The position numbers and the translations under genes were made by a program. From Firmicutes bacterium UBA5499 (GTDB lineage Bacteria; Bacillota; DTU084), in assembly GCA_002426275.1 (NCBI GenBank), contig DIPB01000096.1:21992-28919 (forward strand): 6,928 nt of DNA, read 5' to 3'. Under the pieces are notes generated by a model, which saw nothing but the letters and a program-made list of their open reading frames with translations, was not told where the DNA came from and made no database searches. Positions 1 to 5,774 of the stretch are shown piece by piece (positions within the stretch are counted from its first letter, which is position 1; the number at the start of each line of letters is the position of its first letter).

Positions 1-491
1 CAAGCGGAGAGCGATTGCTTGTGGTAACGTCGGATCTTCCTCTGCTGAAGCCGGAAATAGTAGACGATTTTTTAACCAAGGCTGAGCGAGCGGGCGTAAG
101 TCTATATTATCCCATCGTGAGCCGCGAAGACACTTTCGCCATGTTTCCCGAGGCGGAGCGCACTTTCATCAGATTAAAAGACGGAACTTTTACAGGCGGC
201 AATTTAGTTTACATGGAAAAAAGCGTTCTCTCCCAAATGAGCGGGCTTTTTCAGCAGGTGATCGCCGCCAGAAAAAAGCCCTGGCGGCTGGTGAAGATCC
301 TGGGAGGCGCTTTCATCCTTTCCTTTTTGCTGCGGACGCTGTCCATCGCCAAGATCGAGCGCCGGGCGCAGGAATTGGGCTTAAACGCTAAGGCTGTGAT
401 CATGCGCCAGCCAGAAGTAGGTTTTGATGTTGATAAGCCTCAAGATTTTACGGCAATTGTCCGAGCTTTGGAGGATTTTAACCGCCCATAG
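1..491 (+). CDS. MobA-like NTP transferase family protein, 5' truncated
   Basis: The reading frame is open from base 3 to the TAG at 489-491, so the start lies upstream of the window; the first visible residues are SGERLLVVTSDLPLL. The TTG at 15 is internal, not a start. The TSDLPLL motif is the metal and nucleotide-binding Asp loop typical of MobA/GlmU/IspD-type nucleotidyltransferases, which transfer a nucleotidyl group from an NTP to a sugar phosphate, cofactor or similar acceptor. Further family-like signs are a GGN motif about 60 residues downstream and a C-terminal DVDKPQDF motif, which normally provides the second metal-binding Asp. The N-terminal glycine-rich nucleotide-binding loop is missing because of the window edge. 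The substrate cannot be told from the sequence. A nucleotidyltransferase next to spoVG is familiar from several Bacillota, where glmU often follows; this one is too divergent to be called glmU. The last codons overlap the spoVG promoter. Confidence 0.82.
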   Translation, partial: SGERLLVVTSDLPLLKPEIVDDFLTKAERAGVSLYYPIVSREDTFAMFPEAERTFIRLKDGTFTGGNLVYMEKSVLSQMSGLFQQVIAARKKPWRLVKILGGAFILSFLLRTLSIAKIERRAQELGLNAKAVIMRQPEVGFDVDKPQDFTAIVRALEDFNRP

Positions 492-498
492 CGAATTT
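470..498 (+). promoter_or_regulatory. Sigma-H-type promoter of spoVG
   Basis: GGAGGATTT at 470-478 and AGCGAATTT at 490-498 are separated by 11 bases. Both match the B. subtilis sigma-H consensus (RNAGGAWWW, 11-12 base spacer, RNNGAATWW) at every defined position. In B. subtilis spoVG is a classic sigma-H-dependent gene, so both position and match support the call. The -35 region overlaps the end of the upstream nucleotidyltransferase gene. Transcription would begin near 505, leaving a leader of about 35 bases before the spoVG ATG. Confidence 0.75.
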
Positions 499-512
499 AA
501 AAATATGAGAAG

Positions 513-532
513 CCCCCGCCTTGAGGAGGGGG
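513..532 (+). promoter_or_regulatory. spoVG leader hairpin containing the ribosome binding site
   Basis: CCCCC at 513-517 can pair with GGGGG at 528-532, and CC at 519-520 with GG at 525-526, leaving one G-A mismatch and a TTGA loop (521-524). The right arm is the very strong Shine-Dalgarno sequence of spoVG (GAGGAGGGGG, 523-532), which ends 6 bases before the ATG at 539. The folded leader would hide the ribosome binding site. No T-tract follows, so it is not a terminator. A regulatory role is inference. Confidence 0.5.
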
Positions 533-538
533 ATTGGC

Positions 539-802
539 ATGCAGGTTACTGAAGTCCGTTTGCGTTCGGTGAAAGGAAAAGGTAAATTAAGAGCGTTGGC
601 CTCCGTCACCTTTGATCAGGAGCTGGTAATCCGCGATGTGCGGGTTATCGAGGGAGAAAACGGGTTGTTTGTCAGTATGCCCAGCCGTAGAATCAAAGGC
701 AATGAATTTTTGGATTTAGCTTTCTCCCTTACACCTTCGCTGCGGGAGGCCATAGCTGAGGCGGTGCTCAAACGGTATTTTGAGGCTGCCGAGACCAATT
801 AG
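539..802 (+). CDS. spoVG: SpoVG, RNA/DNA-binding septation and sporulation regulator
   Basis: The 87-residue product starts MQVTEVRLRSVKGKGKLRA, close to the usual SpoVG opening (MxVTDVRLR). It continues with a GLFVSMPSRR segment and an NEFLDLAFSLTP region, both family hallmarks. The length fits the short SpoVG form (about 85-100 residues). I chose the ATG at 539 because a strong Shine-Dalgarno sequence lies at 523-532; an in-frame TTG at 521 lies before that site and would add six atypical residues. SpoVG is a small cytoplasmic nucleic-acid-binding protein. It affects asymmetric septation in Bacillus, and capsule, virulence and cell-wall genes in Staphylococcus and Listeria, where RNA binding has been shown. 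The gene has its own sigma-H-type promoter and its own terminator, so it is probably mainly monocistronic. A ribosome-binding-site hairpin suggests translational control. Confidence 0.95.
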   Translation: MQVTEVRLRSVKGKGKLRALASVTFDQELVIRDVRVIEGENGLFVSMPSRRIKGNEFLDLAFSLTPSLREAIAEAVLKRYFEAAETN

Positions 803-806
803 CTTG

Positions 807-832
807 GGCTGGGATTCTCCCAGCCTATTTTT
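807..832 (+). terminator. Intrinsic terminator after spoVG
   Basis: GGCTGGGA (807-814) and TCCCAGCC (818-825) form a perfect 8-bp stem with a TTC loop, followed by TA and five Ts (828-832). It starts 5 bases after the spoVG stop. This is a standard rho-independent terminator for spoVG. The right-arm bases CTCCC (817-821) can alternatively pair with GGGAG (842-846) in the gspE ribosome binding site, so the two structures are mutually exclusive. Confidence 0.88.
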
Positions 833-841
833 GTAACGAGC

Positions 842-850
842 GGGAGGGGA
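842..850 (+). promoter_or_regulatory. Ribosome binding site of gspE
   Basis: GGGAGGGGA lies 4 bases before the ATG at 855 and fixes the gspE start. It sits just 10 bases after the spoVG terminator T-tract, which leaves no room for a promoter between terminator and gene. Confidence 0.75.
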
Positions 851-854
851 AGAA

Positions 855-2294
855 ATGGAACAGGGGACTGCTTTGCCGGCAAACCTGGCTAAGCTGTATC
901 AGGTTGTGCCAATGGGCCAGGAGGGCGCTACGCTCATTTTAGGCGCAGTCCCACCCCAGGACCCTTCCATGGCGGACGAGCTGGCGGGCCTACTGAAAAG
1001 GCCTGTGAAAATAATTGACGTTCCTCAGGAGACGCTGCAAGAAAAACTGGCCCTCTGTCAGGATGACGGCTCAGTCCAAGGAGTGCTGAAAAATCTCACC
1101 GGCGGAGAACTGGAAATCATTAGGGAAGAAACCCAATTGGATGGTGACGCGCAGCAAACCCAGAGCGACGACGCGCCCGTAATTAGGATCGTGAACCTTT
1201 TGATCGCCGAGGCTGTGGAGCGCAGGGCCAGCGATATTCACATCGAACCGCTGGAGGCGGAACTGCGCATCCGTTACCGCATAGACGGCGTCCTCTACGA
1301 AGTGGACCCGCCGCCTAAGGATCTGTACTGGGCCATCGCTTCCAGAATCAAAGTGATGGCTGATTTGAATATTGCCGAACGCCGTCTTCCCCAGGACGGT
1401 AAGGTCAGAATGAGATTGCCCGGCCGGGAGCTGGACTTGAGAATTTCCACGGTTCCCACAATCTGGGGCGAGAGCATCGTGATCCGAATTTTAGATCAGG
1501 CAAGCGTCTTGCTGGGGCCCCAAGAGCTTGGCTTATCCTCAGGGCTTTTGGCGCAGTTTAAAAAGTTGCTGGCTTTGCCCCACGGCATGATCTTGGTGAC
1601 AGGTCCCACAGGCAGCGGGAAAACCACGACTTTATACGCCGCGCTCTCGGAGCTTAACCGCAGCACAAAAAAGATCATTACCATCGAAGATCCCGTGGAA
1701 TACCAGCTGCCAGGCGTCAATCAGATTCAGGTGAAAACCAAAATCGGGCTGGATTTCGCCAGCGGCCTGCGGCACATCTTGCGGCAAGATCCGGATATCA
1801 TTATGGTGGGCGAGCTGCGGGATCCGCCGGCTGCGCAGATGGCAGTCCGGGCCGCCCTCACCGGGCATTTGGTTTTCTCCACGCTGCACACCAATGACGC
1901 GCCCAGCGCCGTGAACAGACTGGTAGATCTGAGCGTTCCGCGCTACCTGGTCTCTTCTACCCTGAGGGCAGTGCTGGCGCAGCGCCTGGTAAGGGTATTG
2001 TGTCCGCGGTGCAAACGAGAATATGAACCTGCGGGCTTGCCTGTGAAGCGAGCCTGGCAGCCCGTGGGCTGCCCAGAGTGCGCCAATATAGGCTATCAGG
2101 GACGCACTGGGATCTACGAGTTACTATTAGTGGATGAGGAAATGTCAGACTTCATTCTGGCGGAACACGGCACCGCCCAAATTAAAGAGGAAGCCCAGAA
2201 GAAAGGTTTCGTCAGCCTCAAGGAAGACGGCTGGCAGAAAGTGGCTTCCGGCATCACTTCCGCTGAAGAATTGCTGCGGGCGACGGAGGCTTAA
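855..2294 (+). CDS. gspE: GspE, type II secretion/pseudopilus assembly ATPase
   Basis: A cytoplasmic hexameric ATPase that powers pseudopilus assembly (GspE/PilB family, 479 residues). The order is: a short N-terminal region resembling only the later half of a GspE N-terminal (MshEN-like) domain (about 8-70); a linker; the N2 domain (about 105-215) with ERRLPQDG at 175-182; and the RecA-like core. The core has Walker A GPTGSGKT (250-257), Asp box ITIEDPVEY (275-283), Walker B ending in DIIMVGELRD (314-323) and His box TGHLVFSTLHTND (336-348). The paired CxxC motifs (C383/C386 and C406/C409) are the zinc site of the GspE/PilB subgroup; retraction ATPases (PilT) lack it. Their spacing (19 residues) is shorter than the roughly 29 in Vibrio GspE. 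The protein is slightly shorter than the family's usual 500-570. All catalytic motifs are intact. Neighbouring gspF to gspL genes favour GspE over PilB. Confidence 0.93.
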   Translation: MEQGTALPANLAKLYQVVPMGQEGATLILGAVPPQDPSMADELAGLLKRPVKIIDVPQETLQEKLALCQDDGSVQGVLKNLTGGELEIIREETQLDGDAQQTQSDDAPVIRIVNLLIAEAVERRASDIHIEPLEAELRIRYRIDGVLYEVDPPPKDLYWAIASRIKVMADLNIAERRLPQDGKVRMRLPGRELDLRISTVPTIWGESIVIRILDQASVLLGPQELGLSSGLLAQFKKLLALPHGMILVTGPTGSGKTTTLYAALSELNRSTKKIITIEDPVEYQLPGVNQIQVKTKIGLDFASGLRHILRQDPDIIMVGELRDPPAAQMAVRAALTGHLVFSTLHTNDAPSAVNRLVDLSVPRYLVSSTLRAVLAQRLVRVLCPRCKREYEPAGLPVKRAWQPVGCPECANIGYQGRTGIYELLLVDEEMSDFILAEHGTAQIKEEAQKKGFVSLKEDGWQKVASGITSAEELLRATEA

Positions 2295-2296
2295 AG

Positions 2297-3469
2297 ATGC
2301 CCAATTACAAATATCAGGCTGTCTTCGCAGACGGCAGAAAGGCGTCCGGGACAATTGAAGCTGCGGCAGACAAGCAGGCTCTGGAGCAGTTGGCCGGGCA
2401 AGGCATGATTCCCACCTCGCTGCGGGAAGCGCGGCCAAGCAGGATCAAAGCTTTGTCTCAGAAAGAGCTTTACGCGTTCACGAGCCAACTGGCAAATCTC
2501 CTCTCCGCTGGCTTATCTCTCTCCGCGGCGCTGGAGGCCGTCGGCCAGTACGGAAGCAAAGCGCTGTCTGCGGTTGTGGAGCAGGTTCTGGCCGCCGTGC
2601 GCTCCGGCTCCTCGCTGGCCGGATCCTTGGCAGCCCAGAGTTTTCCCTCCTTTTACCTGGCCATGGTGCGGGCCGGAGAAGCGGGAGGGAGCCTGGAGAC
2701 GAACCTGACGCAGCTGGCGGAGGATCTTGAAAACCAGGAGGAGATCCGCCGCCAGCTGAAGCTCACCATGCTTTACCCTATGGTGATGCTGGGCGCGACT
2801 TTAGCCGCCCTAGCTTTGATTTTGGTTTTCATTCTTCCTCGCTTCGGGCAGCTGTTCTCTCAGCTGGGCGGCCAGCTGCCTCTGGCCACCAGAATCGTGC
2901 TGGGAGTCGGCGATTTTGTGAACAAGCGGCGCTGGGCGCTGCTCTTGCTGCTGGCGCTTTTGGCTGCTTGGACAGCATATGTAGCCTTCAGTCCCCAGGG
3001 GAAAAAGCTCTGGGAGCGCACATCGCTGGCGCTGCCGCTTTTGGGGCCTCTTTTCGGCAAATTGCATTACGTGCGCTTTGCCCGTACTGTGGGCAGGCTC
3101 CTGGCAGGCGGGGTCAGCTTGCCGGAGAGCCTGGAGATCGCCCAGGGAAGCCTTGATAACTATCTTTTGCGCGATGCCACCAGACGAGTGCGGGCGGGGA
3201 TCCGCAAAGGAGGTTCCTTCACGGTTTTGCTGAAAGAAGAGGGCCTCTTTCCTCCCCTGGCCATTCAGATGTTGGCCACAGGAGAGAGAGCCGGGAATTT
3301 AGAGGAGATGCTTTTGCGATCTTCGGAGCTGTTCCGGAAAGAATGCGCCAACCAAACTAAGACCTTGCTTGCCCTGTTGGAACCTGCTGTGATCGTTTTC
3401 CTGGGGCTGGTGGTGTTTGCGGTGGTGGCGGCCATTATCGTGCCTCTGTTGAGCATCAACGTGCTCTAG
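2297..3469 (+). CDS. gspF: GspF, inner-membrane platform protein of the secretion system
   Basis: The 390-residue polytopic inner-membrane protein of the GspF/PilC family forms the rotor or platform on which pseudopilins are polymerised, and contacts GspE. An N-terminal cytoplasmic segment opens with NYKYQAVFADGRKASGTIEA, typical of the family. Two T2SSF repeats follow (about 58-181 and 259-383), each with a GExxGxLE-type motif (GEAGGSLE at 127-134; GERAGNLEEM at 329-338). Membrane segments lie at about 158-181, 213-231 and 358-385, the usual three. The start ATG is 2 bases after the gspE stop, with GGAGG (2285-2289) inside the end of gspE, so translation is probably coupled. Length and motifs are normal and nothing is broken. 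PilC of a type IV pilus is the alternative name; the GspG/I/J/K genes downstream decide for GspF. Confidence 0.93.
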   Translation: MPNYKYQAVFADGRKASGTIEAAADKQALEQLAGQGMIPTSLREARPSRIKALSQKELYAFTSQLANLLSAGLSLSAALEAVGQYGSKALSAVVEQVLAAVRSGSSLAGSLAAQSFPSFYLAMVRAGEAGGSLETNLTQLAEDLENQEEIRRQLKLTMLYPMVMLGATLAALALILVFILPRFGQLFSQLGGQLPLATRIVLGVGDFVNKRRWALLLLLALLAAWTAYVAFSPQGKKLWERTSLALPLLGPLFGKLHYVRFARTVGRLLAGGVSLPESLEIAQGSLDNYLLRDATRRVRAGIRKGGSFTVLLKEEGLFPPLAIQMLATGERAGNLEEMLLRSSELFRKECANQTKTLLALLEPAVIVFLGLVVFAVVAAIIVPLLSINVL

Positions 3470-3492
3470 CTGAGAAAGGTAGGGAGAAAGAA

Positions 3493-3912
3493 ATGAAAAG
3501 GTCGGAGGCAGGTTTCACTTTTTTGGAAATTCTGATCGTGATCTTGATCATCGGCGTGCTCACTGCCATAGTTGGACCTAATCTCATCGGCAATGTGGGA
3601 AAATCGAAGCGCGTGGCCGCTAAAGATCAAATTCGGATTTTGGAATTATCCCTGAAGCAATATTACGCGGATACGGGTCAATTTCCCACCACCAGCCAAG
3701 GGCTGGAGGCGCTGCGCCATAAGCCGGCGCCGGAGCCTGAAGGGTGGGACGGACCCTATCTTGATAAAGCGGTGCCCAAAGATCCCTGGGGGAGAGATTA
3801 CGTCTATCTGAACCCAGGCAGAGAGAATCAGGAGGGCTTCGACGTATACTCCTTAGGTTCCGACGGTAAGGTTGGTGGCGCAGGTGAAGAAGCGGATATC
3901 ACCAACTACTAG
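3493..3912 (+). CDS. gspG: GspG, major pseudopilin
   Basis: The 139-residue major pseudopilin builds the shaft of the periplasmic pseudopilus. A 7-residue basic leader (MKRSEAG) ends at the prepilin peptidase site, G7 before F8, followed by FTFLE with the conserved Glu at +5 of the mature protein and a hydrophobic helix (about 8-30). GspG-specific marks are PTTSQGLEAL (65-74), WDGPYL and PKDPWGRDYVY (95-105), and the C-terminal loop DVYSLGSDGKVGG (117-129) with EEADITN (132-138). In known GspG proteins this loop binds a structural calcium ion. Length is normal. The ribosome binding site AGGGAG (3481-3486) lies 6 bases before the ATG. The last 29 or more bases overlap the next pseudopilin gene. 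Leader cleavage needs a prepilin peptidase (GspO/PilD) not present in this window. Confidence 0.95.
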   Translation: MKRSEAGFTFLEILIVILIIGVLTAIVGPNLIGNVGKSKRVAAKDQIRILELSLKQYYADTGQFPTTSQGLEALRHKPAPEPEGWDGPYLDKAVPKDPWGRDYVYLNPGRENQEGFDVYSLGSDGKVGGAGEEADITNY

Positions 3913-4225
3913 CGGCTTCACGCTGCTGGAAGTTTTGCTGGCCTCGGCGATTTTAAGCCTTGCTTCCTTCACCTTGCTGTGGGCTATCTCCCAAAGTCAG
4001 GAGACTTTGACCAGAAGCGCTTCCCGACGGGAAGCGGCGATTTTGGCCGAAAATTTCCTGGACGAGTATAAGCTGGGCTTGGCGGAGGCCGGCGCCGTCC
4101 CAGACCATCCGGCCTGGAGCTGGCGGGGAGAGGAAAAGGAGACTCCCCTGGGCACAGAGCTAACAGTTACCGTCACATGGCCGGCAGGCCGCTATACTCT
4201 CTCCGTTCTGGGAGGTAAGCGATGA
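3884..4225 (+). CDS. gspI: GspI-like minor pseudopilin
   Basis: A small prepilin-like protein (113 residues from the GTG at 3884) with leader VKKRISPTTSG, then mature FTLLE with Glu at +5 and a hydrophobic helix. The segment EAAILAENFLDEYKLG matches the GspI pattern of an AEN-L-E stretch after the helix; a short beta-rich C-terminal part follows. GspI forms the pseudopilus tip with GspJ and GspK. Start choice: TTG 3872, GTG 3875 and GTG 3884 are all in frame. I prefer 3884 because GGTGG (3874-3878) lies 5 bases upstream and the leader then has a normal length; the other starts add 3-4 residues. All overlap gspG (stop 3910-3912), implying coupled translation. GspH is the alternative assignment, but the AEN motif and the position before gspJ favour GspI. 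Confidence 0.75.
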   Translation: MKKRISPTTSGFTLLEVLLASAILSLASFTLLWAISQSQETLTRSASRREAAILAENFLDEYKLGLAEAGAVPDHPAWSWRGEEKETPLGTELTVTVTWPAGRYTLSVLGGKR

Positions 4226-4752
4226 ACCAACGCGGCATGACGCTTCTGGAGGTGCTCATAGCGGCCATGATCTCCACCCTGGTGCTGGGGAGCGCCTTTT
4301 GGCTTTTGAGCGGGGCCGTGGACACAGACCGGAGGATAGCCCGGCGCACCGCCTGGGAGCAGGATTATTTCGTGATCGCCAAGCGGCTGCGCGCAGAGCT
4401 GACCGGAGCCTTTTTTTCGCCTCGTTTTGCGGACAGTTTTCAGGGAGAGGCCAAGCGGGTGAGCTTTTTTTATCCCACAGGCAAAGGCTTGGCTCAAGTC
4501 CTGTGGGAGAGCAGAGAGGACGGGATCTATTACCGGAGAAGAGAACCGGGCGCCAGAGACTGGAGAGAGTTTAAGTTGTCTGCCCATTGGCAGGGAAGTT
4601 TCTCTTACCTCTCTGGGGACGGAGGGTGGCTAAATACTTGGGACAGCAAAGAGGAAAAGGCGCTGCCGCAAATGGTCCGCTTGGATCTTACAGGCAGAGG
4701 CAGCCGTCGGCTTTCAATAGCGCTGGAAGGCGGCAGGGTTATGCCTTACTGA
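4222..4752 (+). CDS. gspJ: GspJ-like minor pseudopilin
   Basis: The 176-residue minor pseudopilin has a very short leader (MNQRG), the cleavage site G5 before M6, then MTLLE with Glu at +5, and a hydrophobic helix to about residue 30. Met rather than Phe at +1 is a tolerated variation. The C-terminal region GDGGWLNTWDSKEEKALPQMVRLDL (132-156) shows the paired Trp and LP-xxVRL pattern characteristic of GspJ, where the W-W-LP-VRL block packs in the tip complex. The ATG overlaps the gspI stop in ATGA (4222-4225), with GGAGG at 4211-4215, so translation is coupled. The downstream gspK frame begins well inside this gene. In known systems GspJ binds GspI and GspK to make the tip that starts pseudopilus assembly. 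Confidence 0.85.
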   Translation: MNQRGMTLLEVLIAAMISTLVLGSAFWLLSGAVDTDRRIARRTAWEQDYFVIAKRLRAELTGAFFSPRFADSFQGEAKRVSFFYPTGKGLAQVLWESREDGIYYRRREPGARDWREFKLSAHWQGSFSYLSGDGGWLNTWDSKEEKALPQMVRLDLTGRGSRRLSIALEGGRVMPY

Positions 4753-5774
4753 CGGTTTTGAGCGTGATCGTCGCGCTGAGCGCCATAGCTTATTCCTTAC
4801 TGAAACTGGCAGACTTCAGTTTGCCCTTTGCTGCCAGGCAGCAGCGGCAGAGCCGCTTGACTTGGGCGGCCAAAGGCGGCATTCAGTACCTGATGGAGCA
4901 GCTGGCGGGCGAGGAGGCAGACCCTCGGCTCAGCGGCGAAGAAAGGCAGCTTACGGTGGGGGCAGTGCCGGTTGCAGTCGCCATTGAAGACGAAGGCAGC
5001 AAGGTGAATGTGAATTCCGCCTCCGAAAAGCTGCTTTTGGGCTTAGACCTGACCCGCGCTCAGGCAGAGACCCTGCTCGATTGGCGTGATCTGGATTCGG
5101 ACTGTCTGCCCGAAGGAGCTGAGCGGGATTATTACCTGGCGAAGACAGATTTAGCCCCGCGAGACGGTCTGCTGCCCGTCAAAGAAGAGCTGTCGCTTTT
5201 GCCCCTCTGGCAAGACGAGAAGCAGCTAATTGCCCATCAGCTTACAGTCTACGGCCCGCTGAACGTCAACGCCATGAGCTATACTGCCTTCGACGCGCTC
5301 TTGGCCGCGTTGGACGTGGATAAGTTCACTTCCCAGGCGATTGTGAACGACTTCATAGCAGCCAAAGCGACCGGACAGCTGTTTTTGGATCTGGAGAGTT
5401 TCTTCGGCTGCCTTCCCTCCCTGGGACCGCTCCTGGCCCAAGAGCTTGAGGGCTATCTTACCGCAGAGCCGGTTGTAAACGTAAATACGGCCACCGCGCG
5501 GGTTCTGAGGGCCTGGTGTCACTATTTAGATTTGGATCCGGCCTTAGCCGGCTGGATCCAAAGCGCCAGAGAAAGCGCGCCCTTTCTTGATTTAACGGCG
5601 ATCGTCTCTCGCCTGCCCGCCGGGAAGAGAAGCCTTTTTTCGCTTTTTTTCACAACCCGGAGCAGGGTTTTCGCTTTAACGGCCCGCGCTGGCTCCGTCA
5701 GGCTGCGGGTTGTGGTGGAGAAGCGGGAGGGCGAGCTTGCAATCTTATCCTGGCAGCAAGGAGCGAACGAGTAG
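4638..5774 (+). CDS. gspK: GspK, large tip pseudopilin
   Basis: Large minor pseudopilin, about 378 residues from the TTG at 4638. The pilin segment is RRQG followed by YALLTVL and a hydrophobic helix to about 4830. It lacks Glu at +5 (Thr instead), as is usual for GspK, the subunit thought to cap the tip. Then come the GspK blocks: DEGSKVNVNSASEKLL (about 4989-5036), LLDWRDLDSDCLPEGAERDYY (about 5079-5135), YGPLNVNAM, VVNVNTATARVL and the C-terminal SRVFALTARA strand region. The start is uncertain. The frame has no ATG near the leader: the nearest codons are TTG 4638 (GGAGGG at 4621-4626, 11 bases before), GTG 4626 and TTG 4587. All three overlap gspJ by at least 115 bases and give leaders of 34-51 residues. 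A start at TTG 4758 or GTG 4764 would remove the cleavage site. Frame and product are firm; the start is not. Confidence 0.85.
   Translation: MGQQRGKGAAANGPLGSYRQRQPSAFNSAGRRQGYALLTVLSVIVALSAIAYSLLKLADFSLPFAARQQRQSRLTWAAKGGIQYLMEQLAGEEADPRLSGEERQLTVGAVPVAVAIEDEGSKVNVNSASEKLLLGLDLTRAQAETLLDWRDLDSDCLPEGAERDYYLAKTDLAPRDGLLPVKEELSLLPLWQDEKQLIAHQLTVYGPLNVNAMSYTAFDALLAALDVDKFTSQAIVNDFIAAKATGQLFLDLESFFGCLPSLGPLLAQELEGYLTAEPVVNVNTATARVLRAWCHYLDLDPALAGWIQSARESAPFLDLTAIVSRLPAGKRSLFSLFFTTRSRVFALTARAGSVRLRVVVEKREGELAILSWQQGANE
5531..5562 (+). repeat. Inverted repeat inside gspK
   Basis: TTTGGATCC (5531-5539) and GGATCCAAA (5554-5562) are perfectly complementary; the stem can extend inward by a G-T wobble (5540/5553) and GCC/GGC (5541-5543 and 5550-5552), giving 13 pairs around a 6-base loop. 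No T-tract follows on the + strand, so it is not a terminator. It lies in a region coding for LDLDPALAGWIQS of GspK. Confidence 0.6.

Noticed and set aside
15..491. A complete small gene starting at TTG 15.
   Set aside because: The frame is open upstream to base 3 and the TSDLPLL motif normally sits about 100 residues into the family, so the gene is truncated by the window edge.
521..538. A TTG start for spoVG at 521 adding six residues.
   Set aside because: The strong Shine-Dalgarno sequence lies downstream of this codon and the family starts at the ATG at 539.
2056..2073. 8-bp palindrome GGCAGCCC-GT-GGGCTGCC inside gspE.
   Set aside because: It encodes the loop between the two CxxC motifs, has a 2-base loop and no T-tract, and is plausible by chance in GC-rich coding sequence.
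4192..4587. Minus-strand open frame opposite gspJ.
   Set aside because: gspJ has a clear leader, Glu at +5 and C-terminal family block; the minus product shows no recognisable domain.
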